A DNA stretch of 54,564 nt from Bacteroidota bacterium. Its GTDB lineage: Bacteria > Bacteroidota > Bacteroidia > AKYH767-A > OLB10. The translations under genes were made by a program, and so were the position numbers. Positions 26,128 through 35,761 of this stretch are shown here, one piece after another. Position 1 is the first letter of the stretch. Each line of letters opens with the position of its first letter. The notes below the pieces were generated by a model. That model had not been told where the DNA came from. It saw only the letters and a list, made by a program, of their open reading frames with translations, and did not search any database. The stretch is taken from positions 1 through 54,564 of the forward strand of contig CANGJU010000005.1 in NCBI GenBank assembly GCA_947453935.1, read 5' to 3'.

Positions 26128-27225
26128 TTAAGTTGTTATTTGATTGATTATAGTTGTTAATCGTTGAACCATTTTCTCCTCAGTAAAATTCGCTTCATAA
26201 AGTGCTCTCGATTTACGACTCATCGAATTTCTTAAATTTTCATCGTTCACCAAAATGGCAATTTTATCGGCAATCTGCTCAGGTGATTTTGTTTTAACAA
26301 TAAAACCATTTTCTCCATCAATCACAGATTCAACAATAGCTCCCTCGTCAGTACTGATAACAGGTAACGAAGATGCCATAGCTTCAATGATCACCCACGG
26401 ATGTCCCTCCGGTGCACGAGGTGGGAATAAGAAAATATCTGATTGTGCCATCAATTCGAACTTACGAGTGCTTTCGTCTTGCGAGTAAAAATGGACATCA
26501 AGTTTATTGTCATTAACGATTGCTAAGCATTTATTTTTTGTTTCCTCGTTTCTCCAACCGCCAATAATATCAAAAGTGCAATTAATATTTCTTTCTGCTA
26601 ATAGTTTTGCTGCATCAATAACATCTTCGATTCCTTTTGATGGCTGTAGATTTCCAAGATAAAGCACTTTGATTTTATTGCTTGTTTTATTTTTAGCAGG
26701 TAATTGATAGGTGCCTCCATTTGGACAAACAAGTATTTTTTTCTCAGGTAAATAATCGTCGAATAAATATTTTAAATTATTACCTAGAACAATTACGCCT
26801 TCACACTTATTCAATGTTGATTTAACATACCAACGCGTTAATTTAGTTGAATGATTCATCCATATTTTGAATTCACTTCCTCTTAAATGTAAGAGAACTT
26901 TTGTGTTAAGCAATAAGCAAATATGAATATAAATGGAGTCCTTAATAAATCCAATCGTAGTTTGACTAAACGGAATCAAGGCTAATTCAGGTTTGTCGTT
27001 GCGATTAATCTTAATTAGCTTTTTATAAATAGCTAAATTCTTTTTGATTTTGTCAAAATTAAATTTGCCAATATTCTTTAAGTCGGTATTAACCTTCGTA
27101 TCTACATGTAATAAATTAAAATTACGCGACAAATCAGATTTTAATAATAATTCAGTTGCAATCGATGGCCCCATATAGGGCGGAGGTAGTTTGCCTAAGA
27201 GTAATATGTTTTTTTTATTACTCAT
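26128..27225 (-). CDS. GT4-family glycosyltransferase
   Basis: Cytosolic GT-B retaining glycosyltransferase of polysaccharide assembly. Typical pieces: LLLGKLPPPYMGPSIATELL at the N-terminus, KVLYLGNLQPSKGIEDVIDAA (start of the donor domain, about residue 185), and the EX7E motif in APEGHPWVIIEAMASSLPVI (about 275), then GENGFIV. The length of 365 aa is normal. It overlaps the polymerase gene by four bases. Donor and acceptor sugars cannot be assigned. Confidence 0.85.
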   Translation of the reverse strand: MSNKKNILLLGKLPPPYMGPSIATELLLKSDLSRNFNLLHVDTKVNTDLKNIGKFNFDKIKKNLAIYKKLIKINRNDKPELALIPFSQTTIGFIKDSIYIHICLLLNTKVLLHLRGSEFKIWMNHSTKLTRWYVKSTLNKCEGVIVLGNNLKYLFDDYLPEKKILVCPNGGTYQLPAKNKTSNKIKVLYLGNLQPSKGIEDVIDAAKLLAERNINCTFDIIGGWRNEETKNKCLAIVNDNKLDVHFYSQDESTRKFELMAQSDIFLFPPRAPEGHPWVIIEAMASSLPVISTDEGAIVESVIDGENGFIVKTKSPEQIADKIAILVNDENLRNSMSRKSRALYEANFTEEKMVQRLTTIINQITT

Positions 27226-28490
27226 GAGTACTGCATTTTTTTAGGAAGTGATGCGTATGCTACTACTGGGAACATGAAATACATCCAAGGCGCATAGAGG
27301 GTAGGGATTGTACTGACTGACCATAATAGCAATGCTGCTGTCGTTGATATTAGAAGAAACTTTTCAGGAATTAAGAGTTGAAAATAAACGGTGTTTATCA
27401 GAATAAAATAAATAGTATAAGCACCAACACCAATAAATCCTGTCAAGAATAATAAACGGACATAATCGGAGTGCATACCAGCACTAATCATATTATCTGT
27501 TTCCTTAAAGTTTGAGCTAGGTACACCTATAAAGTGATTGAGTGCTGGCATTTGTTCCCATATTTCAAAATATTTTTCCCATCGACTCATCCTTCCGTTG
27601 AGTGCTTGCGACTTATCATTTTCATTATCTACCACTTTAATTTCTTTATCAATTAAAGGAGCGATTTGTTTATTGTAAATGTCTTGGGCAAAGAAGAGTC
27701 CTCCAATGATACAAACAAAAAACACTACTATTATTCCTTTTACATTTTTTAGGTTATGTACCATTAAAAATACAAAGATGGTAAGTGTTACTGCCCATGA
27801 TGATACTTGTTTGATTTTTGTTAGTCCAAAGAATACAATCATTAAGGTGACAACAATATGAAAGGGAGTGATTTTTAATTTTGTTTTATTATAGATGTAC
27901 GTCAAGAAATAATAACTCACGGTTATAAATAAAATCTCAATGTAAATAGCGTAATTCATGATATCTGCATAAGCACCACGAATACGAGATCCACCACCAC
28001 GCCCCTCACTCACATACTCAACTGCAATAGGGTTAAAAATTGATTCATAAAACATCATTCCTAATGGGAAGATACAAGCGATTAAACATGCAAATAAAAT
28101 TCCATCGAGATCTGCTTTTGATTGCACAAACATGCGACAATAAAAGAATATTAAAGCTGGTGTAGTATACTTGATGACATCTCCAATTGAAGTTATTGAT
28201 AACTGGGTAGCATAAAAAACCAAACAGTTTCCAACTAAGAAATAGGTGAATAGTTTAAAGGGACTATCGTAAACAGATTTTTTAATACTCGCAAGCTTAT
28301 TGGATGTCGAGCTAAATAAAATCAAAATTGGAGTCAATACTCCAACAATGTAAAGCGGACTTGCTAAAGAAGATGTTTCTTTGAGCTCATAAAAGTTATC
28401 GACGATTGGTCTGATTAATATCAGAACAATGAACCACTTTTTAGTAATGTGCAGCGACTTAAACCACTTGAGCCAAATTCGAAAGTTCAT
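27222..28490 (-). CDS. O-antigen ligase / Wzy-like polymerase membrane protein
   Basis: Polytopic inner-membrane protein of 422 aa with roughly ten to eleven hydrophobic segments (for example IVVTLMIVFFGLTKI, FIGVGAYTIYFILIN). A large hydrophilic loop lies between the distal helices (about residues 280-335; NGRMSRWEKYFEIWEQMPALNHFIG), which is the layout of the O-antigen ligase/polymerase family, where this loop joins or ligates repeat units on the periplasmic side. In a locus with a flippase, Wzc and Wza, a Wzy polymerase is the expected missing part, and this is the only candidate here. Sequence in this family diverges strongly, so the assignment rests on topology and context. A 49-base gap separates it from the preceding GT4 gene. 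Confidence 0.7.
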   Translation of the reverse strand: MNFRIWLKWFKSLHITKKWFIVLILIRPIVDNFYELKETSSLASPLYIVGVLTPILILFSSTSNKLASIKKSVYDSPFKLFTYFLVGNCLVFYATQLSITSIGDVIKYTTPALIFFYCRMFVQSKADLDGILFACLIACIFPLGMMFYESIFNPIAVEYVSEGRGGGSRIRGAYADIMNYAIYIEILFITVSYYFLTYIYNKTKLKITPFHIVVTLMIVFFGLTKIKQVSSWAVTLTIFVFLMVHNLKNVKGIIVVFFVCIIGGLFFAQDIYNKQIAPLIDKEIKVVDNENDKSQALNGRMSRWEKYFEIWEQMPALNHFIGVPSSNFKETDNMISAGMHSDYVRLLFLTGFIGVGAYTIYFILINTVYFQLLIPEKFLLISTTAALLLWSVSTIPTLYAPWMYFMFPVVAYASLPKKMQYS

Positions 28491-28539
28491 AATCTTTAAT
28501 TTTTACTCAGCAATTATGCTTATGTAAAAATAGTTTTTG

Positions 28540-29685
28540 TTAGATAAATAAGTGCAATGACGTTTTAATAGCTTTCACAAAGCCTTTTGAGGCATTCGAA
28601 AGCGAAGCGTTCTTACGGATAAAGTCCCCCGCATGTTTCCCTAATTCCGCAGCTTTTTCAGGATTTTCAATAATAAAATTGATTTTTTCCAATATATCTG
28701 CCTTGTTTTGATAATCTACTATGTAACCATTCTCTCCATTCACAATTAAATCTTCGCTGGCACCTGCATTAACCGACGAAAGGCATGGTACTCCCGCAGC
28801 CATCGCCTCGTTCAACACAAGTCCCCATATATCAAAGTCCGTTTGAAATAAAAGCGCTTTTGCTTTTGCAAAGTAGGGGGGGAGTTCCTCCTTTTGCTTA
28901 AATCCATGAAACTTTACCTGATCAGATAGTTGATATTCTTTCACCATGGACTCCAATGAATTTTTACTTTCTCCATCGCCAATAATATCGATACAGAAAT
29001 CACTGCGATGCGATTTTAATGTTTTAGCAATTTCAATTAGTTGTCCAACATTTTTTCTAGGTACTAAATAACCAAGGTAAATAAAATGATGTATTTCGTC
29101 ATCAACCAATCTTGCTCTTTGCTTTTCAGTTTCCTTTTCAAAGAAGCTTGTATCTACTGTATTGGTGGCAATAAATACTTTTTCTTCGGAAGCGCCAATA
29201 CTCATTAAATAGCTTTTCGCTTTTGTTCCGTATGCAACAAATGCATTTGCAAAACGAGTTAAAAATCTCCTTTGCACTGTCCTGATAAAACTATCTTTTC
29301 TGCCTTGTTTTGCTATCGAACCATTCCAGATAATATACGGTGTTCTGTTAATGATCGAATATAAAAATACTTTTACTGTTGCACTCGAAAATCCAGAAAC
29401 GATAATTGAATCTGGTTTTTCATTTTTTAATTGCTGAAATAATCCTTTGTAGGTGAAGTAAGAATTTTCACTATTATTCCCAACGGTGATAGCTTCATTA
29501 TTTAAATAAGAATATTCAAATTGAAAATCATTTTCGTTCAGTTGAAAGAGTCTTCTTTTATAAGTTTTATTAGCAAAAATTATTTTTAAATGAATATTAT
29601 CACTTTGTAATTGCTTCGACAACTCGTTAAATAACGGAACACGATAAGGGTTAGGAATATTGGTAATTAAAACAACCTTCTTCAT
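28540..29685 (-). CDS. GT4-family glycosyltransferase
   Basis: Retaining GT-B glycosyltransferase. I start at MKKVVLITNIPNPYRVPLF (ATG 29683-29685) rather than the ORF-track start three codons earlier: this ATG overlaps the asnB stop by one base (TAATG) and gives the usual family N-terminus. The donor domain shows HFIYLGYLVPRKNVGQLIEI and DIWGLVLNEAMAAGVPCLSS, in which the first acid of the EX7E motif is Asp, then GENGYIVDY. It is about 381 aa. It follows asnB in the locus and precedes the polymerase gene by 49 bases. The sugar specificity is unknown. Confidence 0.85.
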   Translation of the reverse strand: MKKVVLITNIPNPYRVPLFNELSKQLQSDNIHLKIIFANKTYKRRLFQLNENDFQFEYSYLNNEAITVGNNSENSYFTYKGLFQQLKNEKPDSIIVSGFSSATVKVFLYSIINRTPYIIWNGSIAKQGRKDSFIRTVQRRFLTRFANAFVAYGTKAKSYLMSIGASEEKVFIATNTVDTSFFEKETEKQRARLVDDEIHHFIYLGYLVPRKNVGQLIEIAKTLKSHRSDFCIDIIGDGESKNSLESMVKEYQLSDQVKFHGFKQKEELPPYFAKAKALLFQTDFDIWGLVLNEAMAAGVPCLSSVNAGASEDLIVNGENGYIVDYQNKADILEKINFIIENPEKAAELGKHAGDFIRKNASLSNASKGFVKAIKTSLHLFI

Positions 29686-31583
29686 TACATCCATTTTTTA
29701 AACCATTGCATTATAAAATAGATTGTCCAAAGATTATTGGTATAATCTTTCTGTCCATTTTTCATAGCATTAATTTGTGTTCTTAATCCTGACTCACTGA
29801 AGAAGCCTGCATTTTTACAAAAGCTGCTTAAGTCATTTTCGATATTTCGGATGATAATATCTTGCGACCATTCTTTTAACGGTACGCAAAATCCCATTTT
29901 TTTACGGTAAAGGATATCGTTAGGAAGCGTGCCTTCTAACGACTTTTTTAAAATGTACTTTGGTATTTTGTTTTTCGATTTTAATGAATAAGGTATGGAT
30001 AGTGCATAATCCACAAATTCATAATCTAAAAACGGATTTCTAATTTCTATACTGTGAGCCATACCAATTCGGTCCATACGATAAAGGTATTTTGCAGGTA
30101 TTAAATACTTATAGCCGAGGTAACACATCCAGTCTTTATCGCTTAACCAATTATGTTGTTCGCGAATATTTTCAAATGCGGTTAAATGTTTTTTAATTAC
30201 AGAATATGAATCCAACGAACCATGATGACTTAAAAAATCAGCAGACAGAATTTGTTTTTTGGTACTTTCTTTAAATGCTTTTGCTCCGCCCCAGAATAAT
30301 TCTTGTCCGTTAGCCGCTCTGTAAATTATTTCTTTAATGCCTGTTTTATTATCATCAAATCCAATGGAGTTGGAAGCAAGTTTTAATAAGCTCTTTGGAA
30401 GTTTGTTGAGTAGATTATAATAAGGGTAAATCTGCTCATATTTTTGCCAGCTATTGTAACCGGCCAGCAATTCATCAGCGCCATCTCCAGTTTGTACAAC
30501 AATCGTATTATGTTTTCTAGCTAATTCAGAAATGAAATAAACAGGTATACAGGTTGCATCTGCCATTGGTTCATCAAAAATAGAAACAACAGATGGAAGA
30601 AAGTTTTCGATATCTTCTTTCCCAACTATTTTCTCGTAATGGTCGGTGTTGAATTGTTTGGAAATTTTTTGAGCGTAAATCCTCTCATCGTAGTCTGGTT
30701 GTCCTTCAAATCCCACAGAAAATGTTTTGATAGTTCCAGCTGTTCTTGCTCTCATCATCGCAACAACTGCACTTGAATCTACACCACCACTTAAAAAGGC
30801 ACCTACCGGTACATCGGCTACCATTCTTAAATCTACTGCCTTGTTTAATTTATCAAATAAGGTATGTTCGATTGATTGTTCAGAGGTATGCGTTAAATTC
30901 TGATAGTTGATGTTATAGTAGGAATTTAATTCTGCAATTCCATTAGTGCTAACGGTCATGTATTCACCCGCCCCAAGTTTTTTAATCCCTTTGAAAAATG
31001 TTGATGGTGCATCAACATGATTATAAGTTAGAAAATGATAGAGTGCTTCTTCATCGAGTTCTTTTTTAATCCAGGGTAATTCGAGTAATGCTTTTATTTC
31101 TGATGAAAATGAGAATACGCCACCCATTGTAGAGTAATAGAGTGGTTTCTTTCCTGCTCGGTCTCTCGCTAATTTAAGTACATTGTTTTTATTATCGAAA
31201 TAGGCAAAAGCAAACATACCATTGAGTTTATGTAGTGCTGCATGTCCTTCTTTCTGATATAACTGTAATAAAACTTCTGTATCACTGTCCGATTTAAAAT
31301 TACAATCGGTGATATCCTTTTTGATTGATTGGTAATTATAAATCTCACCATTAAACACAATGCAGTTTCCTCGCTCATCAAACATTGGCTGATGACCAGC
31401 ATCCGACAAATCAATGATACTTAAACGTAAATGTCCAAGTGCAAGGCCTTTGTCTGTATTGATGTAAGTACCTTGATCATCCGGACCTCTATGTTGAATA
31501 CGCTGATTCATTCGTACGAGGTATTCACTTGCTTCTATTGGCAAGCTATTTCCAAGCATCATAAATCCGTTAATTCCACACAT
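29685..31583 (-). CDS. asnB: glutamine-hydrolysing asparagine synthetase family amidotransferase
   Basis: Two-domain cytosolic enzyme. The N-terminal class II glutaminase starts with the catalytic Cys2 (MCGINGFMM) and has MNQRIQHRGPDDQGTY and IVFNGEIYNY. The C-terminal AMP-forming synthetase has the PP-loop FLSGGVDSSAVVAMM (about residue 262), TGDGADELLAGY, and LYRMDRIGMAHSIEIRNPFLD. All catalytic parts look intact over 632 aa. In polysaccharide loci such enzymes often amidate a uronic acid or other sugar carboxylate rather than make free asparagine; that is inferred here from position between GT4 genes. One base separates it from the upstream GT4 gene. Confidence 0.88.
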   Translation of the reverse strand: MCGINGFMMLGNSLPIEASEYLVRMNQRIQHRGPDDQGTYINTDKGLALGHLRLSIIDLSDAGHQPMFDERGNCIVFNGEIYNYQSIKKDITDCNFKSDSDTEVLLQLYQKEGHAALHKLNGMFAFAYFDNKNNVLKLARDRAGKKPLYYSTMGGVFSFSSEIKALLELPWIKKELDEEALYHFLTYNHVDAPSTFFKGIKKLGAGEYMTVSTNGIAELNSYYNINYQNLTHTSEQSIEHTLFDKLNKAVDLRMVADVPVGAFLSGGVDSSAVVAMMRARTAGTIKTFSVGFEGQPDYDERIYAQKISKQFNTDHYEKIVGKEDIENFLPSVVSIFDEPMADATCIPVYFISELARKHNTIVVQTGDGADELLAGYNSWQKYEQIYPYYNLLNKLPKSLLKLASNSIGFDDNKTGIKEIIYRAANGQELFWGGAKAFKESTKKQILSADFLSHHGSLDSYSVIKKHLTAFENIREQHNWLSDKDWMCYLGYKYLIPAKYLYRMDRIGMAHSIEIRNPFLDYEFVDYALSIPYSLKSKNKIPKYILKKSLEGTLPNDILYRKKMGFCVPLKEWSQDIIIRNIENDLSSFCKNAGFFSESGLRTQINAMKNGQKDYTNNLWTIYFIMQWFKKWM

Positions 31584-31584
31584 A

Positions 31585-32661
31585 TTATAAAGATAAGTAA
31601 ACTTGATTAATGGATGATTCCATTTGTGCTATTGAGAATTTCTGAGCGAATGCTTTACGATGATTTCGAAGCATAGTTTCATTTATATCGTTCGACTTTT
31701 CAATTAAAGATTCAATGAAAGCAGTAAGTTCATCAGTTGAATTATAAACCATGTTCGGTTCGCATTGATTGACTAATTCTGCTAATCCACCACCATCATT
31801 AAATACAGCAACTGCACATCCATGCGAATAAGCTTCAATTGCTACGAGTCCAAATGCTTCATTCGATGATGAAGCTATTAGTAAATCCCACTGATTGTAA
31901 TAATCTGATAAATTATTTTTGAATCCTAAAAGCTGAATAGTGTCTATTAAATTAAAAGAAATAATTTGTTGTAAAATTCCATCCTTTAATGGGCCATCTC
32001 CAATTAGTTCTACTTTAATGGTTGATTTATTTTTGATGGCCGCAATTGTTTTTAATAAACGATCAACTCGTTTAACTTCTACCAATCTACCAACAAATCC
32101 TACTCGAATTGTTTCTGATGGTTCTTTTTTATCAAAATTTGAAGTCGGTAAGTCAACACCGTTATAAACCACACTTATTGATTTTTTATGCAGTTGATAT
32201 TTTTCAATGGCTGTGTTTTTTGAAAAATGGGAGTTGAATGTTATATGATTGGTAAATTTATTTAAGAATAGTTGCTGCAGTTTTTTTGAAATTAGCTCTG
32301 CTAATCCTTGCTTTCTTTCAAACGCAAAGTTGCCATGCTCCGTAAATACAATTTTCTTTTTTGATTGAATAGCAGCTATCGCAATAATTGGATTAAATGA
32401 ATGAAGATGGAGAATATCGAACTTCTTAAATAAGCTGACACATTCGTTTAATTTTGAAATATTACTGCTTCCCTTTTTGAAATTACCTTTGATAACTTTA
32501 ATGTTTTTCTCTTTGGCTTTTTCAATTAGTGGACCTTCTGATTTAGCTGCAAAGAGTGTAGGTTTTACAATATCATTATTTTGCTGCGCTATGGCTAAAT
32601 TAAGCACAACACTTTCTATCCCTCCTATATTCGACGACCATATGATATGTAAAACTCTCAT
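31585..32661 (-). CDS. GT4-family glycosyltransferase
   Basis: Retaining GT-B transferase of 358 aa. The N-terminal acceptor domain starts HIIWSSNIGGIESVVLNLA, typical of GT4, and contains DILHLHSFNPIIAIAA and IVFTEHGNFAFERKQG. The donor domain shows RVGFVGRLVEVKRVDRLLKT and the EX7E motif in NEAFGLVAIEAYSHGCAVAV. One-base gaps separate it from the methyltransferase and asnB genes, consistent with a single transcript. The linkage formed is not deducible. Confidence 0.85.
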   Translation of the reverse strand: MRVLHIIWSSNIGGIESVVLNLAIAQQNNDIVKPTLFAAKSEGPLIEKAKEKNIKVIKGNFKKGSSNISKLNECVSLFKKFDILHLHSFNPIIAIAAIQSKKKIVFTEHGNFAFERKQGLAELISKKLQQLFLNKFTNHITFNSHFSKNTAIEKYQLHKKSISVVYNGVDLPTSNFDKKEPSETIRVGFVGRLVEVKRVDRLLKTIAAIKNKSTIKVELIGDGPLKDGILQQIISFNLIDTIQLLGFKNNLSDYYNQWDLLIASSSNEAFGLVAIEAYSHGCAVAVFNDGGGLAELVNQCEPNMVYNSTDELTAFIESLIEKSNDINETMLRNHRKAFAQKFSIAQMESSINQVYLSL

Positions 32662-32662
32662 T

Positions 32663-33379
32663 TTATTTTTTTGATACAGTAATATAACCTATTGGTCCGT
32701 AGCTGAATTTTTTGAATGCAGATTTCAAAATTGGTAATGGTCGTAAGGCCATATAAACCAATTGAGGAATCATAACTGTGACAAACAAAAAGGGATTATA
32801 CCATTGCCCTAATAATTTGATGCGCGTAGCTTTTGCTAGTAAATTCCAGAAACGCAATACTGGTTTAACAAGAAGTGTAATTCCAGCACCTACAACATCG
32901 CTTACAGGATAAACGGATAAATCTTTAAATCCACCTTTCTCGATTGTGTATTTTAATCCGTATTGTGTGAATCGGTAATTGTCCCATTGTCCATCAGCAA
33001 TTGGTACAAGATAAGGGGTTGTAAGAATTAAGGTCCCGCCTTTTTTTAACAAACGATAACATTCGTTGATCAATTCGGATGGCTCTTTCATGTCCTGCAT
33101 TACTTCGGTGCATAAAATACAATCAACACTTTCATCAGGCAATGGAACATCGGTAGCAGAACAGTAGATGTCTATTGCTTGTTGAGGGAATGGCATATCT
33201 GCCATTTCAGCTCCAATTGATTTATCGAAATAGTTTTTATAAATAGAATAGTAGGGGCGTGGACCACATCCTAAATCAAGAAGGGTTGCATCTTTAAATG
33301 GATTGTTCTTAAAATAGTCTTTTAAGAAATCGTATCTCCAATTATTTTCAATTAATGCTCCGGGGTTTTTTAATTCCAT
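32663..33379 (-). CDS. class I SAM-dependent methyltransferase
   Basis: Cytosolic methyltransferase of the Methyltransf_11 kind. Motif I is LLDLGCGPRPYYSIY (about residue 36) and motif IV is VDCILCTEVMQDM, followed by LLKKGGTLILTTPYLVP. The C-terminal part (VGAGITLLVKPVLRFWNLL and beyond) is hydrophobic and basic and may touch the membrane, fitting a lipid-linked glycan substrate. In this locus O-methylation of a sugar or of the glycan is the likely role, but no substrate signature is visible. It lies two bases after a nucleotidyltransferase-fold gene and one base before a GT4 gene. Confidence 0.8.
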   Translation of the reverse strand: MELKNPGALIENNWRYDFLKDYFKNNPFKDATLLDLGCGPRPYYSIYKNYFDKSIGAEMADMPFPQQAIDIYCSATDVPLPDESVDCILCTEVMQDMKEPSELINECYRLLKKGGTLILTTPYLVPIADGQWDNYRFTQYGLKYTIEKGGFKDLSVYPVSDVVGAGITLLVKPVLRFWNLLAKATRIKLLGQWYNPFLFVTVMIPQLVYMALRPLPILKSAFKKFSYGPIGYITVSKK

Positions 33380-33381
33380 TG

Positions 33382-34359
33382 TTAAACTAATTTTGACATT
33401 AAACTCGTAGTAAGTAATCCGAGTTTTGGAAAATGCGTTTGATTATACATTTTCATTTCTTTAAAGAACTGTATTCGCTTTTCTAAAATACTATTTTCTG
33501 CAATATCGGTAGTCGGCATTGAAAACTCAAACCTGTTTAACTTGTTCATAAGCTTCAATACTCTTTTTTGACCTATTGTTGCTACAAATGCTGGTAAACG
33601 TATTCCACTTCGATTATAGTTTGTAGTTGTTGATTCATTCAAAGAAATGTTTTTAGAGAAATTTCTATTTACTGATTTGGGCAAATAGATTTTATTCGTT
33701 TCAAAGGTAGATTGAATAAAGGAAGTATATGCTTTATAAAATTCCTTGAACCACAGTGTTATTTCTTTATTCCCTGGTTGTTTTAAGTGCCAATTAGTAA
33801 TCCATTCTTTGGCTTGAGCTATATACAAATCTATTGAAGTATTGGTCAGGTTTAAATAATTCAGATCATATGTTATTCCTTTTGTATGTTGAAGCAAATC
33901 TCTTAATTTTATTATTCCATACTCGTTTTGCAAAGTCAAATCGATATAATTTGTAAACAAAAATTCTAAGGCAGTTTGCTTTTTAAGTGCAATTAATTCA
34001 GATTCACTAACTAGAATTTCATCGCCCTTAGGTTCTTCGCCAACTAATAATTTTTGATTATCCCACATTGCATAGGCTTTATTTTGAAACCAATGATCTT
34101 CGGACAATGCCATAATGCCATGAGTAAATAAAGCTTTTTCTTTAGTACTTAAATTTGAAACAATATCGCCACTAAAAGTACTATCTTTTTTAAAAGTGAT
34201 AAGTAGGTCTATATCAGATATGCCCGGTTGATTAACGCCTCCAAAAGTACAGATACATTTCACATCGGAATTGTGCTTCAATGAATCAACAACCTTATCA
34301 TACAAATGAAAATAATCTTCTTTGTTATAACCGGCTAATGGATAATTGATGATCTGCAT
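33382..34359 (-). CDS. nucleotidyltransferase-fold protein of unknown function (downstream copy)
   Basis: The N-terminal third has the polymerase-beta nucleotidyltransferase signature: TFGGVNQPGISDIDLLITF, i.e. the GG/GS turn followed by the DxD metal pair. The rest is mostly helical without recognised motif. No signal peptide. I start at MQIINYPLAGYNKED (ATG 34357-34359) because this leaves one base after the preceding stop, whereas the ORF-track start at 34404 would overlap the preceding gene by 44 bases. A second protein with the same kind of domain lies two genes upstream; they flank the propeller protein. Whether it transfers a nucleotide to a sugar, lipid or protein is unknown. Confidence 0.6.
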   Translation of the reverse strand: MQIINYPLAGYNKEDYFHLYDKVVDSLKHNSDVKCICTFGGVNQPGISDIDLLITFKKDSTFSGDIVSNLSTKEKALFTHGIMALSEDHWFQNKAYAMWDNQKLLVGEEPKGDEILVSESELIALKKQTALEFLFTNYIDLTLQNEYGIIKLRDLLQHTKGITYDLNYLNLTNTSIDLYIAQAKEWITNWHLKQPGNKEITLWFKEFYKAYTSFIQSTFETNKIYLPKSVNRNFSKNISLNESTTTNYNRSGIRLPAFVATIGQKRVLKLMNKLNRFEFSMPTTDIAENSILEKRIQFFKEMKMYNQTHFPKLGLLTTSLMSKLV

Positions 34360-34360
34360 G

Positions 34361-35761
34361 CTAGAAATGAAATTTACCAATTTTAAATCCTGTGAACTTT
34401 GCATCTACCAATGTAGAATTACCTAAAGTGCTTATTGTATGTATTCCAACAATACTTTTGTTTTTAAAATCTTCTGGAGTAATTATTTCAACTTTTATTT
34501 CTGAGTAGTTCGTCTCAGACAACTCTGTTATTTCATTTAAAACTATTTGACCTCCGTATGTTATGCCACTGTTTTGCGAAGGTCTGATTATTTTATTTCC
34601 TAATTTTATAAAGCTTCCAGCTTGCCGTGCATTTGAAATAGATGTTACAATCGGATTTAAAGGATGAGGGGTCCATTCTCCAATTAATTCATCAGCGTAA
34701 AAAAGATGTAATTGATGATCCGACATTTTATGTTTTGATGTTGTGCAGAATAGCCAGTATTTGTTATTGTGTTTTAAAATAGAGTTGTCAACGCCAGGAA
34801 AATTATCAATAAGCGTTTTTATTAATTGCATTTCTTGTTTGTTATCATTCCATTTATACAAATCAATTGAATTGGTCTGATGTGTTTCAGGAATGATATA
34901 AATTTCATTTCTATCTTCGAATACAAAAGGGTAACTGAAGTGGAAATTGGCTTTTAATTTATATACAACTTTTTGTGTTAGTCGTTCAATTACTTCAATA
35001 TGTCCTTTTTGGATTTTTGAATTAAACTTCTCATAAATAACATAATCACCTTTGCCTGTTGTGAATCCAAATGGGTCAGCAATAAAGTCACGTTTGTTTT
35101 TTGTTTTTATCCATTGCACTTGTCTTAATAGCACTTTGTTTTTTACTATTTCTGAAATTGTATCTTCAATTATTCCTGTTTTCCAATAGTGGTACGTGAA
35201 GAATGTTTTCAGATAGTGCTTAATTTTGTTTGAGAAAACAACAATTTTGTAGTGTTTTAATGGAATGGATTTCGGGTGGTTATCTTGCCAGATAAGTTGA
35301 TTGTGATTGTTAAATCTTTTAATTGATTCTACAAGCAATGTTGGTATTTTATCAATAATAAACTTAAATGAGCGGCTGTAAGAATGATGAGTTAATAAAT
35401 AACGATGTTCGTGTACTTGGAAGGATTGTTTACCTGCGTATGCTTTTATCGTATTTAGCAAGAAGCTTTCATCGTTATCAATAATTCCTTGATAAAGCTC
35501 ACGTGAAATACCCGCTCTTAGGTTTGAGATAAATGGAATTTGAATTAGATTATCAAAAGGGTAATCTTTCTTAAATAAAGTGTGAGTAGTAAAATTAATT
35601 ACATACTTGTACTCACTTGCCTTAGGGAAGTTTTTACGTAAATTATGATTCCATTGAATCGTTTCTATGTTGCAATTAAAATCAGACAATAGCTGTTTTC
35701 TGCATTTCTCTATTAGTGATTGCATAAACCCTTTGTCGATTATAAAAGCTATTTTAATCAT
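34361..35761 (-). CDS. five-bladed beta-propeller protein resembling glucosamine inositolphosphorylceramide transferase
   Basis: The C-terminal ~270 residues look like the GH43-like five-bladed propeller found in bacterial relatives of glucosamine inositolphosphorylceramide transferase. Seen: RDFIADPFGFTTGKGDYVIYEKF, KGHIEVIERL, FHFSYPFVFEDRNEIYIIPE, DNSILKHNNKYWLFCTTS and the late RQAGSFIKLGNKIIRPSQNS. The N-terminal ~200 residues resemble the alpha/beta formyltransferase-like half often fused to this propeller, but weakly. No signal peptide. The length of 466 aa suits this architecture. It lies between two nucleotidyltransferase-fold genes with an overlap of eight bases on one side and a one-base gap on the other. 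The activity is unproven; sugar or acyl transfer to the glycan is inferred. Confidence 0.6.
   Translation of the reverse strand: MIKIAFIIDKGFMQSLIEKCRKQLLSDFNCNIETIQWNHNLRKNFPKASEYKYVINFTTHTLFKKDYPFDNLIQIPFISNLRAGISRELYQGIIDNDESFLLNTIKAYAGKQSFQVHEHRYLLTHHSYSRSFKFIIDKIPTLLVESIKRFNNHNQLIWQDNHPKSIPLKHYKIVVFSNKIKHYLKTFFTYHYWKTGIIEDTISEIVKNKVLLRQVQWIKTKNKRDFIADPFGFTTGKGDYVIYEKFNSKIQKGHIEVIERLTQKVVYKLKANFHFSYPFVFEDRNEIYIIPETHQTNSIDLYKWNDNKQEMQLIKTLIDNFPGVDNSILKHNNKYWLFCTTSKHKMSDHQLHLFYADELIGEWTPHPLNPIVTSISNARQAGSFIKLGNKIIRPSQNSGITYGGQIVLNEITELSETNYSEIKVEIITPEDFKNKSIVGIHTISTLGNSTLVDAKFTGFKIGKFHF

Noticed and set aside
34360-34404. upstream start of the nucleotidyltransferase-fold gene
   Set aside because: It would overlap the propeller gene by 44 bases; the ATG at 34359 leaves a one-base gap as elsewhere in this locus.
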